A stretch of 64,000 bases of DNA from Aliidiomarina sanyensis (GTDB taxonomy: Bacteria; Pseudomonadota; Gammaproteobacteria; Enterobacterales; Alteromonadaceae), in NCBI RefSeq assembly GCF_003987175.1, contig NZ_PIPM01000005.1, positions 62,001 to 126,000 of the forward strand, read 5' to 3'. How positions within the stretch are numbered: position 1 is the first letter of the stretch; each line of letters begins with the position of its first letter. Shown here piece after piece: positions 8,206 through 18,195 of this stretch. The translations under genes and the position numbers were made by a program. The notes beneath the pieces are model-generated. The model had not been told where the DNA came from. It did not search any database and saw only the letters and a list, made by a program, of their open reading frames with translations.

Positions 8206-9030
8206 ATGAGCACTGGCACGTTATATATTGTCCCCACTCCCATCGGCAACCTGAACGATATCACACTTCGAGCCCTCGAGGTGTTGCGGATGGTCGATAT
8301 CATCGCTGCGGAAGACACGCGCCACAGCGCCGTGCTGCTCAATCATTTTGGCATCGAAAGTAAACTTTGGGCCGTCCATGAACACAACGAACGCCAAAAG
8401 ATCGAGGCGATTTTAGCGCAGCTATCCGCCGGGAAAAATATTGCCTTGATCAGTGATGCGGGTACACCACTCATTAGTGACCCAGGTTATCCGTTGGTCA
8501 ATGCATGCCGAGCTGCGGGAGCTTCAGTCATTGCACTTCCCGGCGCCTGTGCGGCGATTACAGCGCTTTCAGCGGCGGGCCTTCCCACAGACCGTTTTGT
8601 ATTTTGTGGATTTTTACCGCCAAAGCAACAGGCACGGGAAAAGGCGTTGGATGCACTCGCAGGAGAGTCGGGAACCTTAATATTTTATGAGGCACCGCGC
8701 CGAATTTTAGAGACGCTCACTGCGGTTGTTAAGGTGTTTGGGCCGGATCGCCCGGTTGTGATAGCAAGGGAGATTACCAAGCAGTTTGAAACCTACCTGT
8801 CCGGTTCTGCGCAAAGTGTGTTAGAGCAGGTATCGACAGATGCCAACCAACAGCGCGGTGAAATTGTTTTGCTGATTGGTGGTGTTGTTCGTGATGGGGA
8901 TTTAATCCCCACAGAAGCACTGCAACTTTTAAAACGTCTGAGTGAAGAACTTCCACCTAAGAAAGCGGCCAAGATTGTCGCAGAGCATTACGGTTTAAGT
9001 GCAAATACCTTGTATCAGCATTTGATATAG
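8206..9030 (+). CDS. rsmI: 16S rRNA 2'-O-methyltransferase (cytidine 1402)
   Basis: This 274-residue tetrapyrrole-methylase-fold enzyme uses SAM to methylate the 2'-OH of C1402 in 16S rRNA. The other modification of that base is made by RsmH, which is also in this window. Family signatures are LYIVPTPIGNLNDIT at the start, AAEDTRHSAVLLNHFGI, and the SDAGTPLISDPGYPLV loop. I chose the ATG at 8206 (AAAGAGA upstream) because the homologous region begins just after it. An in-frame GTG lies 51 bases upstream. It diverges from lpoA and is followed by rnpB. Confidence 0.95.
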   Translation: MSTGTLYIVPTPIGNLNDITLRALEVLRMVDIIAAEDTRHSAVLLNHFGIESKLWAVHEHNERQKIEAILAQLSAGKNIALISDAGTPLISDPGYPLVNACRAAGASVIALPGACAAITALSAAGLPTDRFVFCGFLPPKQQAREKALDALAGESGTLIFYEAPRRILETLTAVVKVFGPDRPVVIAREITKQFETYLSGSAQSVLEQVSTDANQQRGEIVLLIGGVVRDGDLIPTEALQLLKRLSEELPPKKAAKIVAEHYGLSANTLYQHLI

Positions 9031-9072
9031 TGCCGACATTCTAGGCTGCCGCGTTGCTTGCTACGGAAATCA

Positions 9073-9101
9073 TTGGAGCTCGGATGGGGATCGCGTATAC
9101 T
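9073..9101 (+). promoter_or_regulatory. Predicted sigma-70 promoter of rnpB
   Basis: TTGGAG at 9073-9078 and TATACT at 9096-9101 are 17 bases apart and place the start of transcription about 7-8 bases downstream, where the mature 5' end of RNase P RNA is expected (about 9109). Confidence 0.8.
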
Positions 9102-9108
9102 GCGCGGC

Positions 9109-9474
<366 letters not shown>

Positions 9475-9485
9475 ATTTTCGAAAG

Positions 9486-9530
9486 CCGCACGTTTTTGGT
9501 CCTTTAACCATCCGAACGTGCGGTTTTTTC
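9486..9530 (+). terminator. rnpB terminator overlapping the 3' end of the GGDEF/EAL gene
   Basis: CCGCACGTT (9486-9494) pairs with AACGTGCGG (9515-9523), followed by a six-base T run. The long loop and right arm include the stop codon and last codons of the convergent gene at 9504-11690. Confidence 0.85.
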
Positions 9531-11690
9531 TTTGCGGCCGTAGTGCTTGATCAATTGCTCAATGCTCATGGGTTTTGCGAAGTAAAACCCTTGGATTAAG
9601 TTAGCGGTCTGCATATTTAAAAAGTTGACTTGGCTGACCGTTTCAACCCCTTCGACCACCACATCAATACCCAGAGCGCGGGCCATGTGAATCAGTGCAG
9701 AGAGCAATGCATTTTGGTGCGGATCATCGGGAACCCCTTCAACAAAAGCGCGATCAATTTTTAGCATCGAGATGGGGAAGTGACGAAGATAGTTTGCGGA
9801 TGAGTAACCGGTGCCAAAATCATCGATGGTGAGGGTGATTCCCGCATCGTGTATCTCAAGCAGCAACTCGCGCTGCCGCTCACGATCAGGCAACAGCATC
9901 GACTCCGTGATTTCAAAGGTAAAATTCTCTGGGGCTGCGTGTTCCTCTTTCATAATGGCAAACCAGTGTTCTACGGCAATGCGATCATAGAACTGGTGGG
10001 AGGAGAAGTTGATCGCGATACGTCCATCAATACCGGCTGCATGAAGTTTCTTGAGGTCACGGCTTGCTTGAGTCAGCACAAAATGCCCAAGCTCACGAAT
10101 TGCCCCGCTCTTTTCAGCGATGGAGATAAATTCTTTGGGCAGCAGCAAGCCTCGCGTAGGATGTTGCCAACGGGCAAGGGCCTCGATGCTGTGTAGGGTT
10201 CCATCTTTGGAATTAATCACCGGTTGGTAATGCACCAAGAACTCATTGTTCTGCAATCCTTGTAAAATCGCATGGTGCATATGCAGATGATTGGTCGCTT
10301 GTTCTCGTAGCCCCTCGTTAAAGAACTCAGATGTGGCACGGCCTGCATCTTTTGCTGCATACATGGCCATATCTGCCGACTTGAGCAAGTCACTGAAGGT
10401 TGCGCCGTCACTTGGGAACAACGAGATTCCGATCGAACTGTTAATGACGACATCGTGGCCTTGCACATTCATCGGTTCTTGAATGTGCTTTAACAGTTTT
10501 TGTGCTTGCAATTGCGCATGGAACGGCTCGGCGAGATTTTTGAGTACAACAACAAACTCATCTCCACCCAATCGGGCAATAATATCGTCTCGACGTAACG
10601 AGGCGCGCAATCGGTCCGCAATAATTTTTAATAGCTCATCCCCCGCTGCATGTCCGAGCGAGTCGTTGACCTCTTTAAAATGGTCTAAGTCGATAAAAAG
10701 TATGGCGAACTTTTCGCTTCTGCGTTCGCAGGCGCTGATGTAGGCGCTCAGTTGTTCTTCAAAGAAGTGCCGATTCGCAAGCCCAGTTAAGTTGTCGAAG
10801 CGTGCTTGATTGCTGATCAGGCCAAAAGCCGCCTGAAGTCGCTGCTGATTGAGCAAAATCAAAAATGTCATACTGGCCAGTAACATCGCGATCAGCGTGC
10901 CGAAGGTAAAATACAAGACGGTCGGATGTCCTGCAGGGAGCCAGTCGCCTCGCAAAGGAACTGCGGCGAGTGCCCATGAGCCGGTTGGAAGATTGACATC
11001 GAGCACGACCGGATTACTATCCCAAATGCCATAATTTCCGGTGATTAATTCACCTGTCACGCCGGTACCGTCGATACCCCGCAAACTAATGGCGAGTTCT
11101 GGGTGGTCAAATAATCCTGCATCGCGAAACAACGACTCATGACGGATGACCTGTGAAATGATGGCTTGCAAGGTTTCATTGTCTTCAGCGTAGACGGGAA
11201 CACGCGCGATTAAGGCTTCTCCCCCTTGAGTTAAAGCGACCGGGCCGTTGATCGTGATTTGTCGTGTTGCAATTGCCTTTTGCAGCGTCCGAAGTTGGTC
11301 AGGGCGGCTCCGATAGTCGAAGCCGACGGCCTCTTCATTTCCTTCAAGGGGGTAAATCATCGTTATGCGATAATCTTGTCCAATCGCCAAGTGTCGGACA
11401 TGAAGATGTTGGGAGATTAAGTTACGTGTCAGGAGGGCGAAGCGCTCTTCGGACAGCTCAGGATTAATTGAGAGCTCGGTATATATTTGCCGAATGGCAA
11501 TCAAGTTGGTTTGCATCAACCCTTCAAGGCGCGCCCGCACCGTACTGAGTTGTTCAAGTGCAACATAACGCTGAGTCTCTACATCCCGCTCACGATCAGT
11601 CAGAATAAACCGGATCAAAACCGCTTCGCAGATCAAAAATACGATAAGACTTAAAAGGCCGATCCAGAGCTTCTTTTTCACCGAATACAC
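9504..11690 (-). CDS. Membrane-anchored diguanylate cyclase/phosphodiesterase (sensor-GGDEF-EAL)
   Basis: This 728-residue protein is likely to make and/or degrade cyclic di-GMP in response to an external signal. A first membrane helix (about 8-30) is followed by a roughly 210-residue periplasmic region that resembles CHASE-type sensor domains. A second helix (about 254-277) follows, then a GGDEF domain and an EAL domain. GGDEF is intact at residues 375-379, with an RRDD inhibitory site five residues before it. The EAL motif (503-505) and DDFGTGYSS are also intact, so both activities are possible. The start is a GTG: 11690 has an in-frame stop just upstream, and a second GTG at 11681 has a slightly better upstream sequence. 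I see no cognate partner next to it. Confidence 0.9.
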   Translation of the reverse strand: MYSVKKKLWIGLLSLIVFLICEAVLIRFILTDRERDVETQRYVALEQLSTVRARLEGLMQTNLIAIRQIYTELSINPELSEERFALLTRNLISQHLHVRHLAIGQDYRITMIYPLEGNEEAVGFDYRSRPDQLRTLQKAIATRQITINGPVALTQGGEALIARVPVYAEDNETLQAIISQVIRHESLFRDAGLFDHPELAISLRGIDGTGVTGELITGNYGIWDSNPVVLDVNLPTGSWALAAVPLRGDWLPAGHPTVLYFTFGTLIAMLLASMTFLILLNQQRLQAAFGLISNQARFDNLTGLANRHFFEEQLSAYISACERRSEKFAILFIDLDHFKEVNDSLGHAAGDELLKIIADRLRASLRRDDIIARLGGDEFVVVLKNLAEPFHAQLQAQKLLKHIQEPMNVQGHDVVINSSIGISLFPSDGATFSDLLKSADMAMYAAKDAGRATSEFFNEGLREQATNHLHMHHAILQGLQNNEFLVHYQPVINSKDGTLHSIEALARWQHPTRGLLLPKEFISIAEKSGAIRELGHFVLTQASRDLKKLHAAGIDGRIAINFSSHQFYDRIAVEHWFAIMKEEHAAPENFTFEITESMLLPDRERQRELLLEIHDAGITLTIDDFGTGYSSANYLRHFPISMLKIDRAFVEGVPDDPHQNALLSALIHMARALGIDVVVEGVETVSQVNFLNMQTANLIQGFYFAKPMSIEQLIKHYGRKEKTARSDG

Positions 11691-11784
11691 CCGCGTTTAT
11701 AAATTAAACAAATAGTTAACGAATACATGCTTAAACGCAAGTGAAAAAGGCGCTGCCGCTTGATTAATTCTCCTGCAATTTTCC

Positions 11785-11814
11785 TTGACAGGGGATCAAT
11801 GTGACACCTAGACT
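11785..11814 (+). promoter_or_regulatory. Predicted promoter of the mraZ-dcw cluster
   Basis: A perfect -35 TTGACA (11785-11790) and a -10-like TAGACT (11809-11814) are separated by 18 bases. Transcription would start at about 11821, immediately before the MraZ repeat boxes, as in E. coli Pmra. Confidence 0.7.
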
Positions 11815-11822
11815 GTATCATT

Positions 11823-11858
11823 GTGGGGAAAAGTGGAGAGAAGTGGATCATTCTGGTG
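11823..11858 (+). promoter_or_regulatory. MraZ operator: 10-base-spaced GTGG repeats
   Basis: Three direct repeats, GTGGGG (11823), GTGGAG (11833) and GTGGAT (11843), recur exactly every 10 bases. A weaker fourth, CTGGTG, lies at 11853. MraZ is known to autoregulate by binding GTGG-type repeats at one-helical-turn spacing, so this is very likely its own operator. Confidence 0.88.
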
Positions 11859-11874
11859 ATCCCGCTAAATAAAT

Positions 11875-12333
11875 ATGTTTCGTGGCGCAAATAGCATCAG
11901 TCTTGACGATAAAGGTCGCCTTGCGATACCGGCTCGGTATCGTAATCTCCTTTCGTTAGACTGTGAAGGCAAACTGGTCTGTACGATTGATATCAAGCAG
12001 CCATGCCTTTTGTTATACCCGCTTCCGGAATGGCAAGTGATAGAACAGAAACTTGCCACCCTCTCAACCATGAACCCCGCAGAGCGTCGCCTTCAGCGTT
12101 TGCTGCTTGGATATGCGGATGATTGTGAAATGGACAAAAACGGTCGAGTCCTGATTGCAACGCCGCTTCGTCAACATGCCGGATTGACCAAGAAATTAAT
12201 GTTGGTTGGTCAACTGAACAAATTTGAAATTTGGGATGAAGAGGTATGGCAGCAGCAGGTCGCAGATGATATCGCGGCTGAGCAAGCAGGCGACTTTACG
12301 TTAAGTGATCGACTACAAGACTTTTCATTATAA
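11875..12333 (+). CDS. mraZ: Transcriptional regulator MraZ
   Basis: This 152-residue DNA-binding protein has two SpoVT/AbrB-like repeats. The first is [23 protein letters not shown] and the second is [21 protein letters not shown]. Each carries the DxxGR signature of the family. MraZ forms rings and represses the dcw cluster from repeats in its promoter, which are visible here at 11823-11858. Upstream of the ATG I see no convincing Shine-Dalgarno sequence. The stop overlaps the rsmH start by one base. Confidence 0.96.
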   Translation: MFRGANSISLDDKGRLAIPARYRNLLSLDCEGKLVCTIDIKQPCLLLYPLPEWQVIEQKLATLSTMNPAERRLQRLLLGYADDCEMDKNGRVLIATPLRQHAGLTKKLMLVGQLNKFEIWDEEVWQQQVADDIAAEQAGDFTLSDRLQDFSL

Positions 12334-13271
12334 TGGCGCAGACACCGCAACATGTACCGGTGTTGCTAGCGGAGTCGATTGAGGCGTTAGCGATCCAACC
12401 GGACCAAATATATATCGATGCAACCTTCGGACGTGGAGGGCACAGTCGTGCTGTGCTCGCAGAACTCGGTCCCGAGGGACGCCTCATTGCATTCGATAGA
12501 GACCCTACTGCCGCCCAGGCTGCTCAAGCCCTGACGAACGATCCTCGTTTCCACTTCTTCCACACGCCTTTCTCTGCATTGGCAGACATTATTGAGCAAG
12601 AAGGCCTTCACGGCCGTGTTGCTGGCATTCTCTTTGACCTCGGCGTCTCATCCCCACAGCTTGATGACGCTGAACGCGGTTTTAGTTTTATGCGCGATGG
12701 GCCCCTCGATATGCGGATGAATCCAGAACAGGATGAATCGGCTGCGGATTGGCTGGCCCGAGCAGACATGGATGAAATGGCTCACGTTTTTCGGACCTAT
12801 GGCGAAGAGCGATTTGCTGGACGCATTGCCCGCGCCATCATTGAGCATCGCCAAGAACATACGCTTACGCGCACCCATGAGTTGGCTGATCTCATTAGTA
12901 AAGTGAGTCCAACTCGCGAGAAACACAAGCACCCCGCGACACGCGTTTTCCAAGCCATTCGGATTCACATTAATCGTGAACTCGAGGAAGTAGAAGTGGC
13001 TTTGAAAGCTGCGGTCGATGCGTTGAAGCCCGGTGGGCGTCTCGCGGTAATTAGTTTCCATAGTTTGGAAGACCGGATTGCAAAACAGTTTATCCGAGCC
13101 CAGAGTCGCCGAGCACAGCTCCCGGCAGGTTTGCCGTTGCGTGAAGATCAAATTGAGGATACGCGGACGCTGAATCCTATTGGTAAAGCAATCAAGCCGA
13201 GTGCTCAGGAGCTCAAGGCCAATCCGAGAGCGCGGAGTTCCGTGCTGCGAATTGCGGAGCGACTGCCATGA
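12333..13271 (+). CDS. rsmH: 16S rRNA N4-methyltransferase (cytidine 1402)
   Basis: This 312-residue SAM-dependent enzyme (MraW) adds the N4 methyl group to C1402 in the decoding centre, working with RsmI. The N-terminal [13 protein letters not shown], the SAM loop [16 protein letters not shown], the [18 protein letters not shown] block and the C-terminal [11 protein letters not shown]...KQF are typical. It overlaps ftsL by 4 bases (ATGA), so translation is probably coupled through mraZ-rsmH-ftsL. Confidence 0.97.
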   Translation: MAQTPQHVPVLLAESIEALAIQPDQIYIDATFGRGGHSRAVLAELGPEGRLIAFDRDPTAAQAAQALTNDPRFHFFHTPFSALADIIEQEGLHGRVAGILFDLGVSSPQLDDAERGFSFMRDGPLDMRMNPEQDESAADWLARADMDEMAHVFRTYGEERFAGRIARAIIEHRQEHTLTRTHELADLISKVSPTREKHKHPATRVFQAIRIHINRELEEVEVALKAAVDALKPGGRLAVISFHSLEDRIAKQFIRAQSRRAQLPAGLPLREDQIEDTRTLNPIGKAIKPSAQELKANPRARSSVLRIAERLP

Positions 13272-13603
13272 AACGAATCGACCTGAAGAAACTGCAAGCA
13301 CACCCAGGATTACTGCAAGTCATTTTCTCCGATTTGCGGCATTACCGTGGCTTGGTCTTCTGGTCGTTCGTTGCGATCGTCAGTGCGCTGACGACCGTGT
13401 ATTTGACACACTTAAATCGAGAGCTGCTTGCAGAGCGTGAGCAAATGATGCGACAGCGGGATGCCATTGATGTGGAGTTTCGTCACTTGGTGATTGAACA
13501 AACTGCGCTGTCTGAACACAGCCGAATCGAGACGATCGCTCAGCGTGAGTTGGGGATGCGTCGTCCTTCGGATGATCAGGAGGTTCTGGTGCCATGGCGG
13601 TGA
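13268..13603 (+). CDS. ftsL: Cell division protein FtsL
   Basis: This 111-residue bitopic membrane protein joins FtsB and FtsQ in the divisome and activates FtsW-FtsI. One membrane helix (about 26-48, [22 protein letters not shown]) is followed by a periplasmic coiled-coil (about 50-90) with a heptad pattern of Leu and basic or acidic residues. Sequence conservation in this family is low, so the call rests on size, topology and its fixed place between rsmH and ftsI. It overlaps ftsI by 10 bases. Confidence 0.93.
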   Translation: MKRIDLKKLQAHPGLLQVIFSDLRHYRGLVFWSFVAIVSALTTVYLTHLNRELLAEREQMMRQRDAIDVEFRHLVIEQTALSEHSRIETIAQRELGMRRPSDDQEVLVPWR

Positions 13604-15330
13604 GACGCAATGAGAAGATACTGCGTCCGGAACCTATGCCGGGACGCTTCATGTTCCTGCTCGTCCTCTTGTGTCTGGGATTTACGGCGCTCGTAGCGCG
13701 TGCTGCTTATATCCAGGTGATTGAGCCCGACCGCTTGCGTTATGAGGGAGACCTCCGCTCAATTCGGGTGGCGCAAGACCGAGTACAACGAGGTAATATT
13801 ACCGATCGAAATGGGGTGGATTTGGCCATTAGTGTGCCAGTTCACACTGTGTGGGCCGATCCGAAAGTGGTGCATGACCGCAATGGCATGAGTGATATGC
13901 GGCGCTGGCAAGCGATGGCCGATGTATTGAACACCACGCCAGAGCAATTATTGCGTAAAGTCGAAAATCCACAGCGTCGATTTGTGTATCTTGAGCGCAT
14001 GGTCACTCCGGGCGTTGCCAACTACATCACGCAGCTTCGAATTCCGGGCGTGGGCCTGAAAGAAGAGTCTCGGCGGTTTTATCCGACGGGTGAGATTTCG
14101 GCCCATGTTGTGGGGATTACCAACATCGATGCAGAGGGCCTTGATGGGGTCGAAGCCGTTTATAACGGACTATTAACGGGAACGCCGGGGCAACGTCGAG
14201 TGCGACGGGATGGCCAAGGGCGTTTGGTCGAAGAGCTTGAAGTCACGGAAAGTGAGTTCCCGCAAAATCTGACGCTGAGCATTGATCAGCGGATTCAAGC
14301 GGTCGCTTATCGCGAATTAGCGAAAGCGGTCCGTTATCACCAAGCGACCTCGGGTTCAGTGGTGGTGTTGGATGTGAACACCGGTGAGGTGTTGGCGATG
14401 GTGAATAGTCCGTCGTACAACCCAAATAACCGCAGCACAATTCAACCCCATCAAATGCGTAACCGGGCTATCTCAGACAGCTTCGAACCGGGTTCGACTA
14501 TCAAACCCTTGGTCGTGTTGGGTGCAATGAGCCATGGACATGTGCAGGCGGATGAACGTTTGAATACCAGCCCTGGCTGGATGCGGGTCGGTGGACGACG
14601 GGTTCAAGACGCTCGTAACTACGGTGAGTTAGACTTAGCGGGAATTCTCGCGCATTCCAGCAACGTGGGAACTTCGCGGCTGGCGCTCGATATGGAGCAG
14701 GAAGACTTCTTGGGGCTGTTTGGTCTCGCGGGCTTTGGAACCGATACCGGCATCAATATGCTTGGCGAAAGCATGGGGTTGATGCGCAACCAACGGCGTT
14801 GGTCTGATTTTGAGATTGCGACCTTATCCTTCGGCTACGGTCTCTCGGTGACGACACTGCAACTTGCGCAGATGTATTCCATTATCGGGAATGGGGGCGT
14901 GAAACGGCCGCTCAGTATTCTCAAGGTTGATCAACCCTTTGCAGGTCGCCAGGTATTTCCTCGTGAACTTACCCGTGAAACGCTCCGTCTGATGGAGTCC
15001 GTTACCTTGGAAGGCGGAACGGGAACACGGGCACGCGTGCCTGGCTATCGGGTGGCCGGAAAGACCGGAACCTCACGCAAAGCGGTTGCGGGCGGTTACG
15101 GTGACGAGTATATCGGGTTATTTGCAGGCGTGATTCCAGCGAGTCGTCCACGCGTCTCGATTGTGGTGATGATCAATGAGCCTGCAGGGGATAGTTATCA
15201 CGGGGGAACAGTGGCGGCCCCAGTATTTTCCGCCATTGCAGAAGAAACCATGCGAATTTTAAATGTAGCGCCAGATAATTTGACTGGCCGTGAAATCCGG
15301 GTCGCTGGGTGGGGGGTGCGCAATGATTAA
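13594..15330 (+). CDS. ftsI: Peptidoglycan transpeptidase FtsI (PBP3)
   Basis: This 578-residue class B penicillin-binding protein crosslinks septal peptidoglycan. It has a short cytoplasmic tail and a single membrane helix (about 19-39), then the dimerisation/pedestal region and the transpeptidase domain. The active-site motifs are intact: S301-T-I-K304, S355-S-N357 and K490-T-G-T. The C-terminal part follows the family. It overlaps ftsL by 10 bases and murE by 8, which fits coupled translation in the dcw operon. Confidence 0.97.
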   Translation: MAVRRNEKILRPEPMPGRFMFLLVLLCLGFTALVARAAYIQVIEPDRLRYEGDLRSIRVAQDRVQRGNITDRNGVDLAISVPVHTVWADPKVVHDRNGMSDMRRWQAMADVLNTTPEQLLRKVENPQRRFVYLERMVTPGVANYITQLRIPGVGLKEESRRFYPTGEISAHVVGITNIDAEGLDGVEAVYNGLLTGTPGQRRVRRDGQGRLVEELEVTESEFPQNLTLSIDQRIQAVAYRELAKAVRYHQATSGSVVVLDVNTGEVLAMVNSPSYNPNNRSTIQPHQMRNRAISDSFEPGSTIKPLVVLGAMSHGHVQADERLNTSPGWMRVGGRRVQDARNYGELDLAGILAHSSNVGTSRLALDMEQEDFLGLFGLAGFGTDTGINMLGESMGLMRNQRRWSDFEIATLSFGYGLSVTTLQLAQMYSIIGNGGVKRPLSILKVDQPFAGRQVFPRELTRETLRLMESVTLEGGTGTRARVPGYRVAGKTGTSRKAVAGGYGDEYIGLFAGVIPASRPRVSIVVMINEPAGDSYHGGTVAAPVFSAIAEETMRILNVAPDNLTGREIRVAGWGVRND

Positions 15331-16780
15331 GCTGAGCGCTCTGCTTCCAGATTGTCCCTACCCACTTCCTGATCTTGCAATCCAGGGATTGAAGCTTGAT
15401 AGCCGTCGCATTGCTGCAGGTGATGCCTTTATTGCTGTGCCAGGTTATGACACGGATGGGCGTGATTATATCGATGCAGCAATTTCGGCGGGCGCTTGTG
15501 TGGTCTTGGCTGATATGGACACCTGGACAACAGGTGAAATGGAATCGGTCTGGATCATCGGTGTTCCGCACTTAAAACAGCGTGTCTCAGCATTAGCGGA
15601 TATTTTCTACGGATCGCCCTCAAGCCAATTGCGCGTGATTGGTGTGACAGGCACCAATGGCAAAACAACGGTGAGTCACTTGATTGCTCAACTGTGGCAT
15701 GAATTGGAACCGGCAGCGGCCGTGTTGGGGACCATTGGCAGTGGTATTCTTCCCCAGTTGTTGCCCGAGAAAAACACCACGCCGGACGCGGTGACTGTTC
15801 AACAACGGCTTGCTGGCTTTAAGGCTGAGGGCGCACGGTGCGTCGCGATGGAGGTTTCCTCCCATGCTTTGGTGCAAGGCCGAGTGGATGCTCTGCGGTT
15901 CGATACGATCATTGCGACCAATATCAGCCGCGATCACCTCGATTATCACGGCACGATGGAAGCCTATGTTGCTGCCAAGCGCAGTTTGTTTACTGATTTT
16001 GATGCCAAAGCACGAATTTTAAATGCAGACGACCCTGTGATTGCCACATGGGGCACCAGCAACGACTATTGGTTCTCTCTAAATCCAAAACTTGCTGGGC
16101 GTGCGAACACACTGGTGGCGCTGGATATTGAGTACACCGATGCAGGAACCGAACTGACATTGGCATGGTTTGAACATCGTTTGCGGATTCGCAGTCCTCT
16201 GCTTGGGGACTTCAATGTGGCGAATCTCCTCGCGGCGATGCTGAGCCCACTTTCTGCAGGGTATCGTTTAACCGATGTTGCGGCCTTAGTGGGTCGTTTA
16301 CGCCCTGTGATTGGCCGGATGGAAACGTTCCGTCGTGAAGGTTACCCCTTGGTACTCGTCGACTATGCCCACACACCGGATGCGCTCGAACAAGTTTTAC
16401 GGGCTGCTCGTCGTCATTGTCACGGCAAGCTCTGGTGCGTCTTTGGTTGTGGAGGCGATCGAGATCGCGGAAAACGTCCACAAATGGGGCAGGTCGCCGC
16501 TCGCTTTGCAGATGAAATTGTCGTGACGGACGACAACCCACGGACTGAAGATCCGCACACCATTATTGAAGATATTGTCAGCGGGATGCCAGCAGGAACG
16601 CACGTCCATGCGTCCCCCGGTCGGTCCCAGACAGTCCTTGCGACGCTGCGCAATGCAGCCGCAGATGACGTCGTGGTGCTCGCTGGAAAAGGGCATGAAA
16701 CCTATCAAATTATTGGAACCAAGTCGGTCGATTATGACGAGCGCGCGTGGGTTGAGTCCGTGCTGGGGGGACAATCATGA
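15323..16780 (+). CDS. murE: UDP-MurNAc-L-Ala-D-Glu:meso-diaminopimelate ligase
   Basis: This 485-residue ATP-dependent ligase adds the third amino acid to the peptidoglycan stem. The central domain has the P-loop GTNGKTT (Lys114), and the C-terminal domain carries DNPR at 404-407, the motif linked to meso-diaminopimelate rather than lysine. The wall is therefore predicted to be the usual Gram-negative meso-DAP type. I chose the ATG at 15323, 8 bases inside the ftsI end, with a GGGGGG stretch upstream. An in-frame GTG at 15290 would add residues not seen in the family. It overlaps murF by 4 bases. Confidence 0.96.
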   Translation: MIKLSALLPDCPYPLPDLAIQGLKLDSRRIAAGDAFIAVPGYDTDGRDYIDAAISAGACVVLADMDTWTTGEMESVWIIGVPHLKQRVSALADIFYGSPSSQLRVIGVTGTNGKTTVSHLIAQLWHELEPAAAVLGTIGSGILPQLLPEKNTTPDAVTVQQRLAGFKAEGARCVAMEVSSHALVQGRVDALRFDTIIATNISRDHLDYHGTMEAYVAAKRSLFTDFDAKARILNADDPVIATWGTSNDYWFSLNPKLAGRANTLVALDIEYTDAGTELTLAWFEHRLRIRSPLLGDFNVANLLAAMLSPLSAGYRLTDVAALVGRLRPVIGRMETFRREGYPLVLVDYAHTPDALEQVLRAARRHCHGKLWCVFGCGGDRDRGKRPQMGQVAARFADEIVVTDDNPRTEDPHTIIEDIVSGMPAGTHVHASPGRSQTVLATLRNAAADDVVVLAGKGHETYQIIGTKSVDYDERAWVESVLGGQS

Positions 16781-18195
16781 TTCCGGTGACATTACATTGG
16801 ATTGCAAAGCAGGTCGACGGGCAGCTTGTAGATACCACGACCGGAGCTATCAAAGTGAAAGGGCACGTGGTGATTGATAGTCGCCAGGTTGCTGCAGGGG
16901 ACCTATTTATTGCCATTAAGGGCCCGAACTTCGACGCCCATGATTTTCTTGCGCAAGTTGCTGAAGCCGGCGCGTGTGGCGTGATCTGCGAGCGTGAAAT
17001 GCCGATCGAGGTGCCACAAATTATTGTTCAGGATACGCGTCGTGCTCTCGGTGACTTGGCCGCAGCGGTTAAAGCGGAAGTCAATCCGCGCTCGGTCGCG
17101 ATCACCGGAAGCAGTGGTAAAACCACGGTCAAAGAGATGATCGGCGCGATTTTAGCCCAGGCGGACTCGGTGAAAGGCGAAGTGCTCGTCACGGCTGGCA
17201 ATTATAACAATGACATTGGTGTGCCATTAACCCTGCTGCGTCTGACGCAAGCACATACGCATGCGGTGTTAGAGCTCGGGGCAAATCATCGAGGCGAAAT
17301 TGCCTACACCACTAGTTTGGTCAAGCCCGATGCTGCAATGATCAATAATGTGGCACCCGCCCATGTGGAGGGGTTCGGGGACATTTGCGGTGTTGCAAAA
17401 GCGAAAACAGAGATTTTTAGAGGCTTAGGGGAAACGGGGCTCGCATTGACCAATGCGGACTCCGAATTTCATGAGTTTTGGTTACGCGAACTCCAGGGGC
17501 GTAACCATAAAACCTTCGGGATTGAGAATCCCGAAGCCGATTTGCGCGCGACTGATATCAAAATAAACCAAGACGGTTGCGCGCAATTCACGCTGCACGC
17601 GGAAGGGGAAACGCACCGTGTCACGCTTACGTTGCCGGGCAAGCACAATGTGCTCAATGCTTTGGCGGCGGTCGCGATGTGTCGGGCACTGGGTCTAAGT
17701 TTTGCTGAAATCGTTCGTGGATTCAGCAACATGCAGGCTGTGCCAGGACGCATGGTGGTCCATAAGCCTGTGCCGGGAGTGCAGTTAATTGATGATACTT
17801 ATAACGCCAATGTGGGTTCGGCAAAAGCGGCCATCGACGTGCTCGCAAGCCTCCCCGGACGGCGACTGTTTGTCTTCGGAGATATGGGGGAGCTGGGGGC
17901 AAACGCGCGGGCATACCATGAAGAGGTGGGTGCGTACGCGATTTCCGCTGGCATCGATGGCTTGTTCACCCTTGGGGTCTTGAGCCAGAGTGCCAGCGAA
18001 ATTTTCAACGGTCACGGAGGTCGTCATTTTGATTCCATTGAAGCATTAGTCGATGGGTTACTCGAAGAAATCCGTCAGCAACCGGAGATTACCGTCTTAG
18101 TGAAGGGATCACGCAGTTCGCGTATGGAGCGCATTGTGACATCTCTGCTGGCACACGATCTTAATACGCAAAGACGGGGGAAAACGGCATGCTAG
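16777..18195 (+). CDS. murF: UDP-MurNAc-tripeptide:D-alanyl-D-alanine ligase
   Basis: This 472-residue Mur ligase attaches D-Ala-D-Ala to the tripeptide precursor using ATP. The three-domain layout is visible: an N-terminal UDP-binding domain, a central ATPase with TGSSGKTT (Lys115), and a C-terminal domain with [20 protein letters not shown]. It works directly after MurE and uses the dipeptide made by the Ddl encoded later in the cluster. It overlaps murE by 4 bases and mraY by 7. Confidence 0.97.
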   Translation: MIPVTLHWIAKQVDGQLVDTTTGAIKVKGHVVIDSRQVAAGDLFIAIKGPNFDAHDFLAQVAEAGACGVICEREMPIEVPQIIVQDTRRALGDLAAAVKAEVNPRSVAITGSSGKTTVKEMIGAILAQADSVKGEVLVTAGNYNNDIGVPLTLLRLTQAHTHAVLELGANHRGEIAYTTSLVKPDAAMINNVAPAHVEGFGDICGVAKAKTEIFRGLGETGLALTNADSEFHEFWLRELQGRNHKTFGIENPEADLRATDIKINQDGCAQFTLHAEGETHRVTLTLPGKHNVLNALAAVAMCRALGLSFAEIVRGFSNMQAVPGRMVVHKPVPGVQLIDDTYNANVGSAKAAIDVLASLPGRRLFVFGDMGELGANARAYHEEVGAYAISAGIDGLFTLGVLSQSASEIFNGHGGRHFDSIEALVDGLLEEIRQQPEITVLVKGSRSSRMERIVTSLLAHDLNTQRRGKTAC

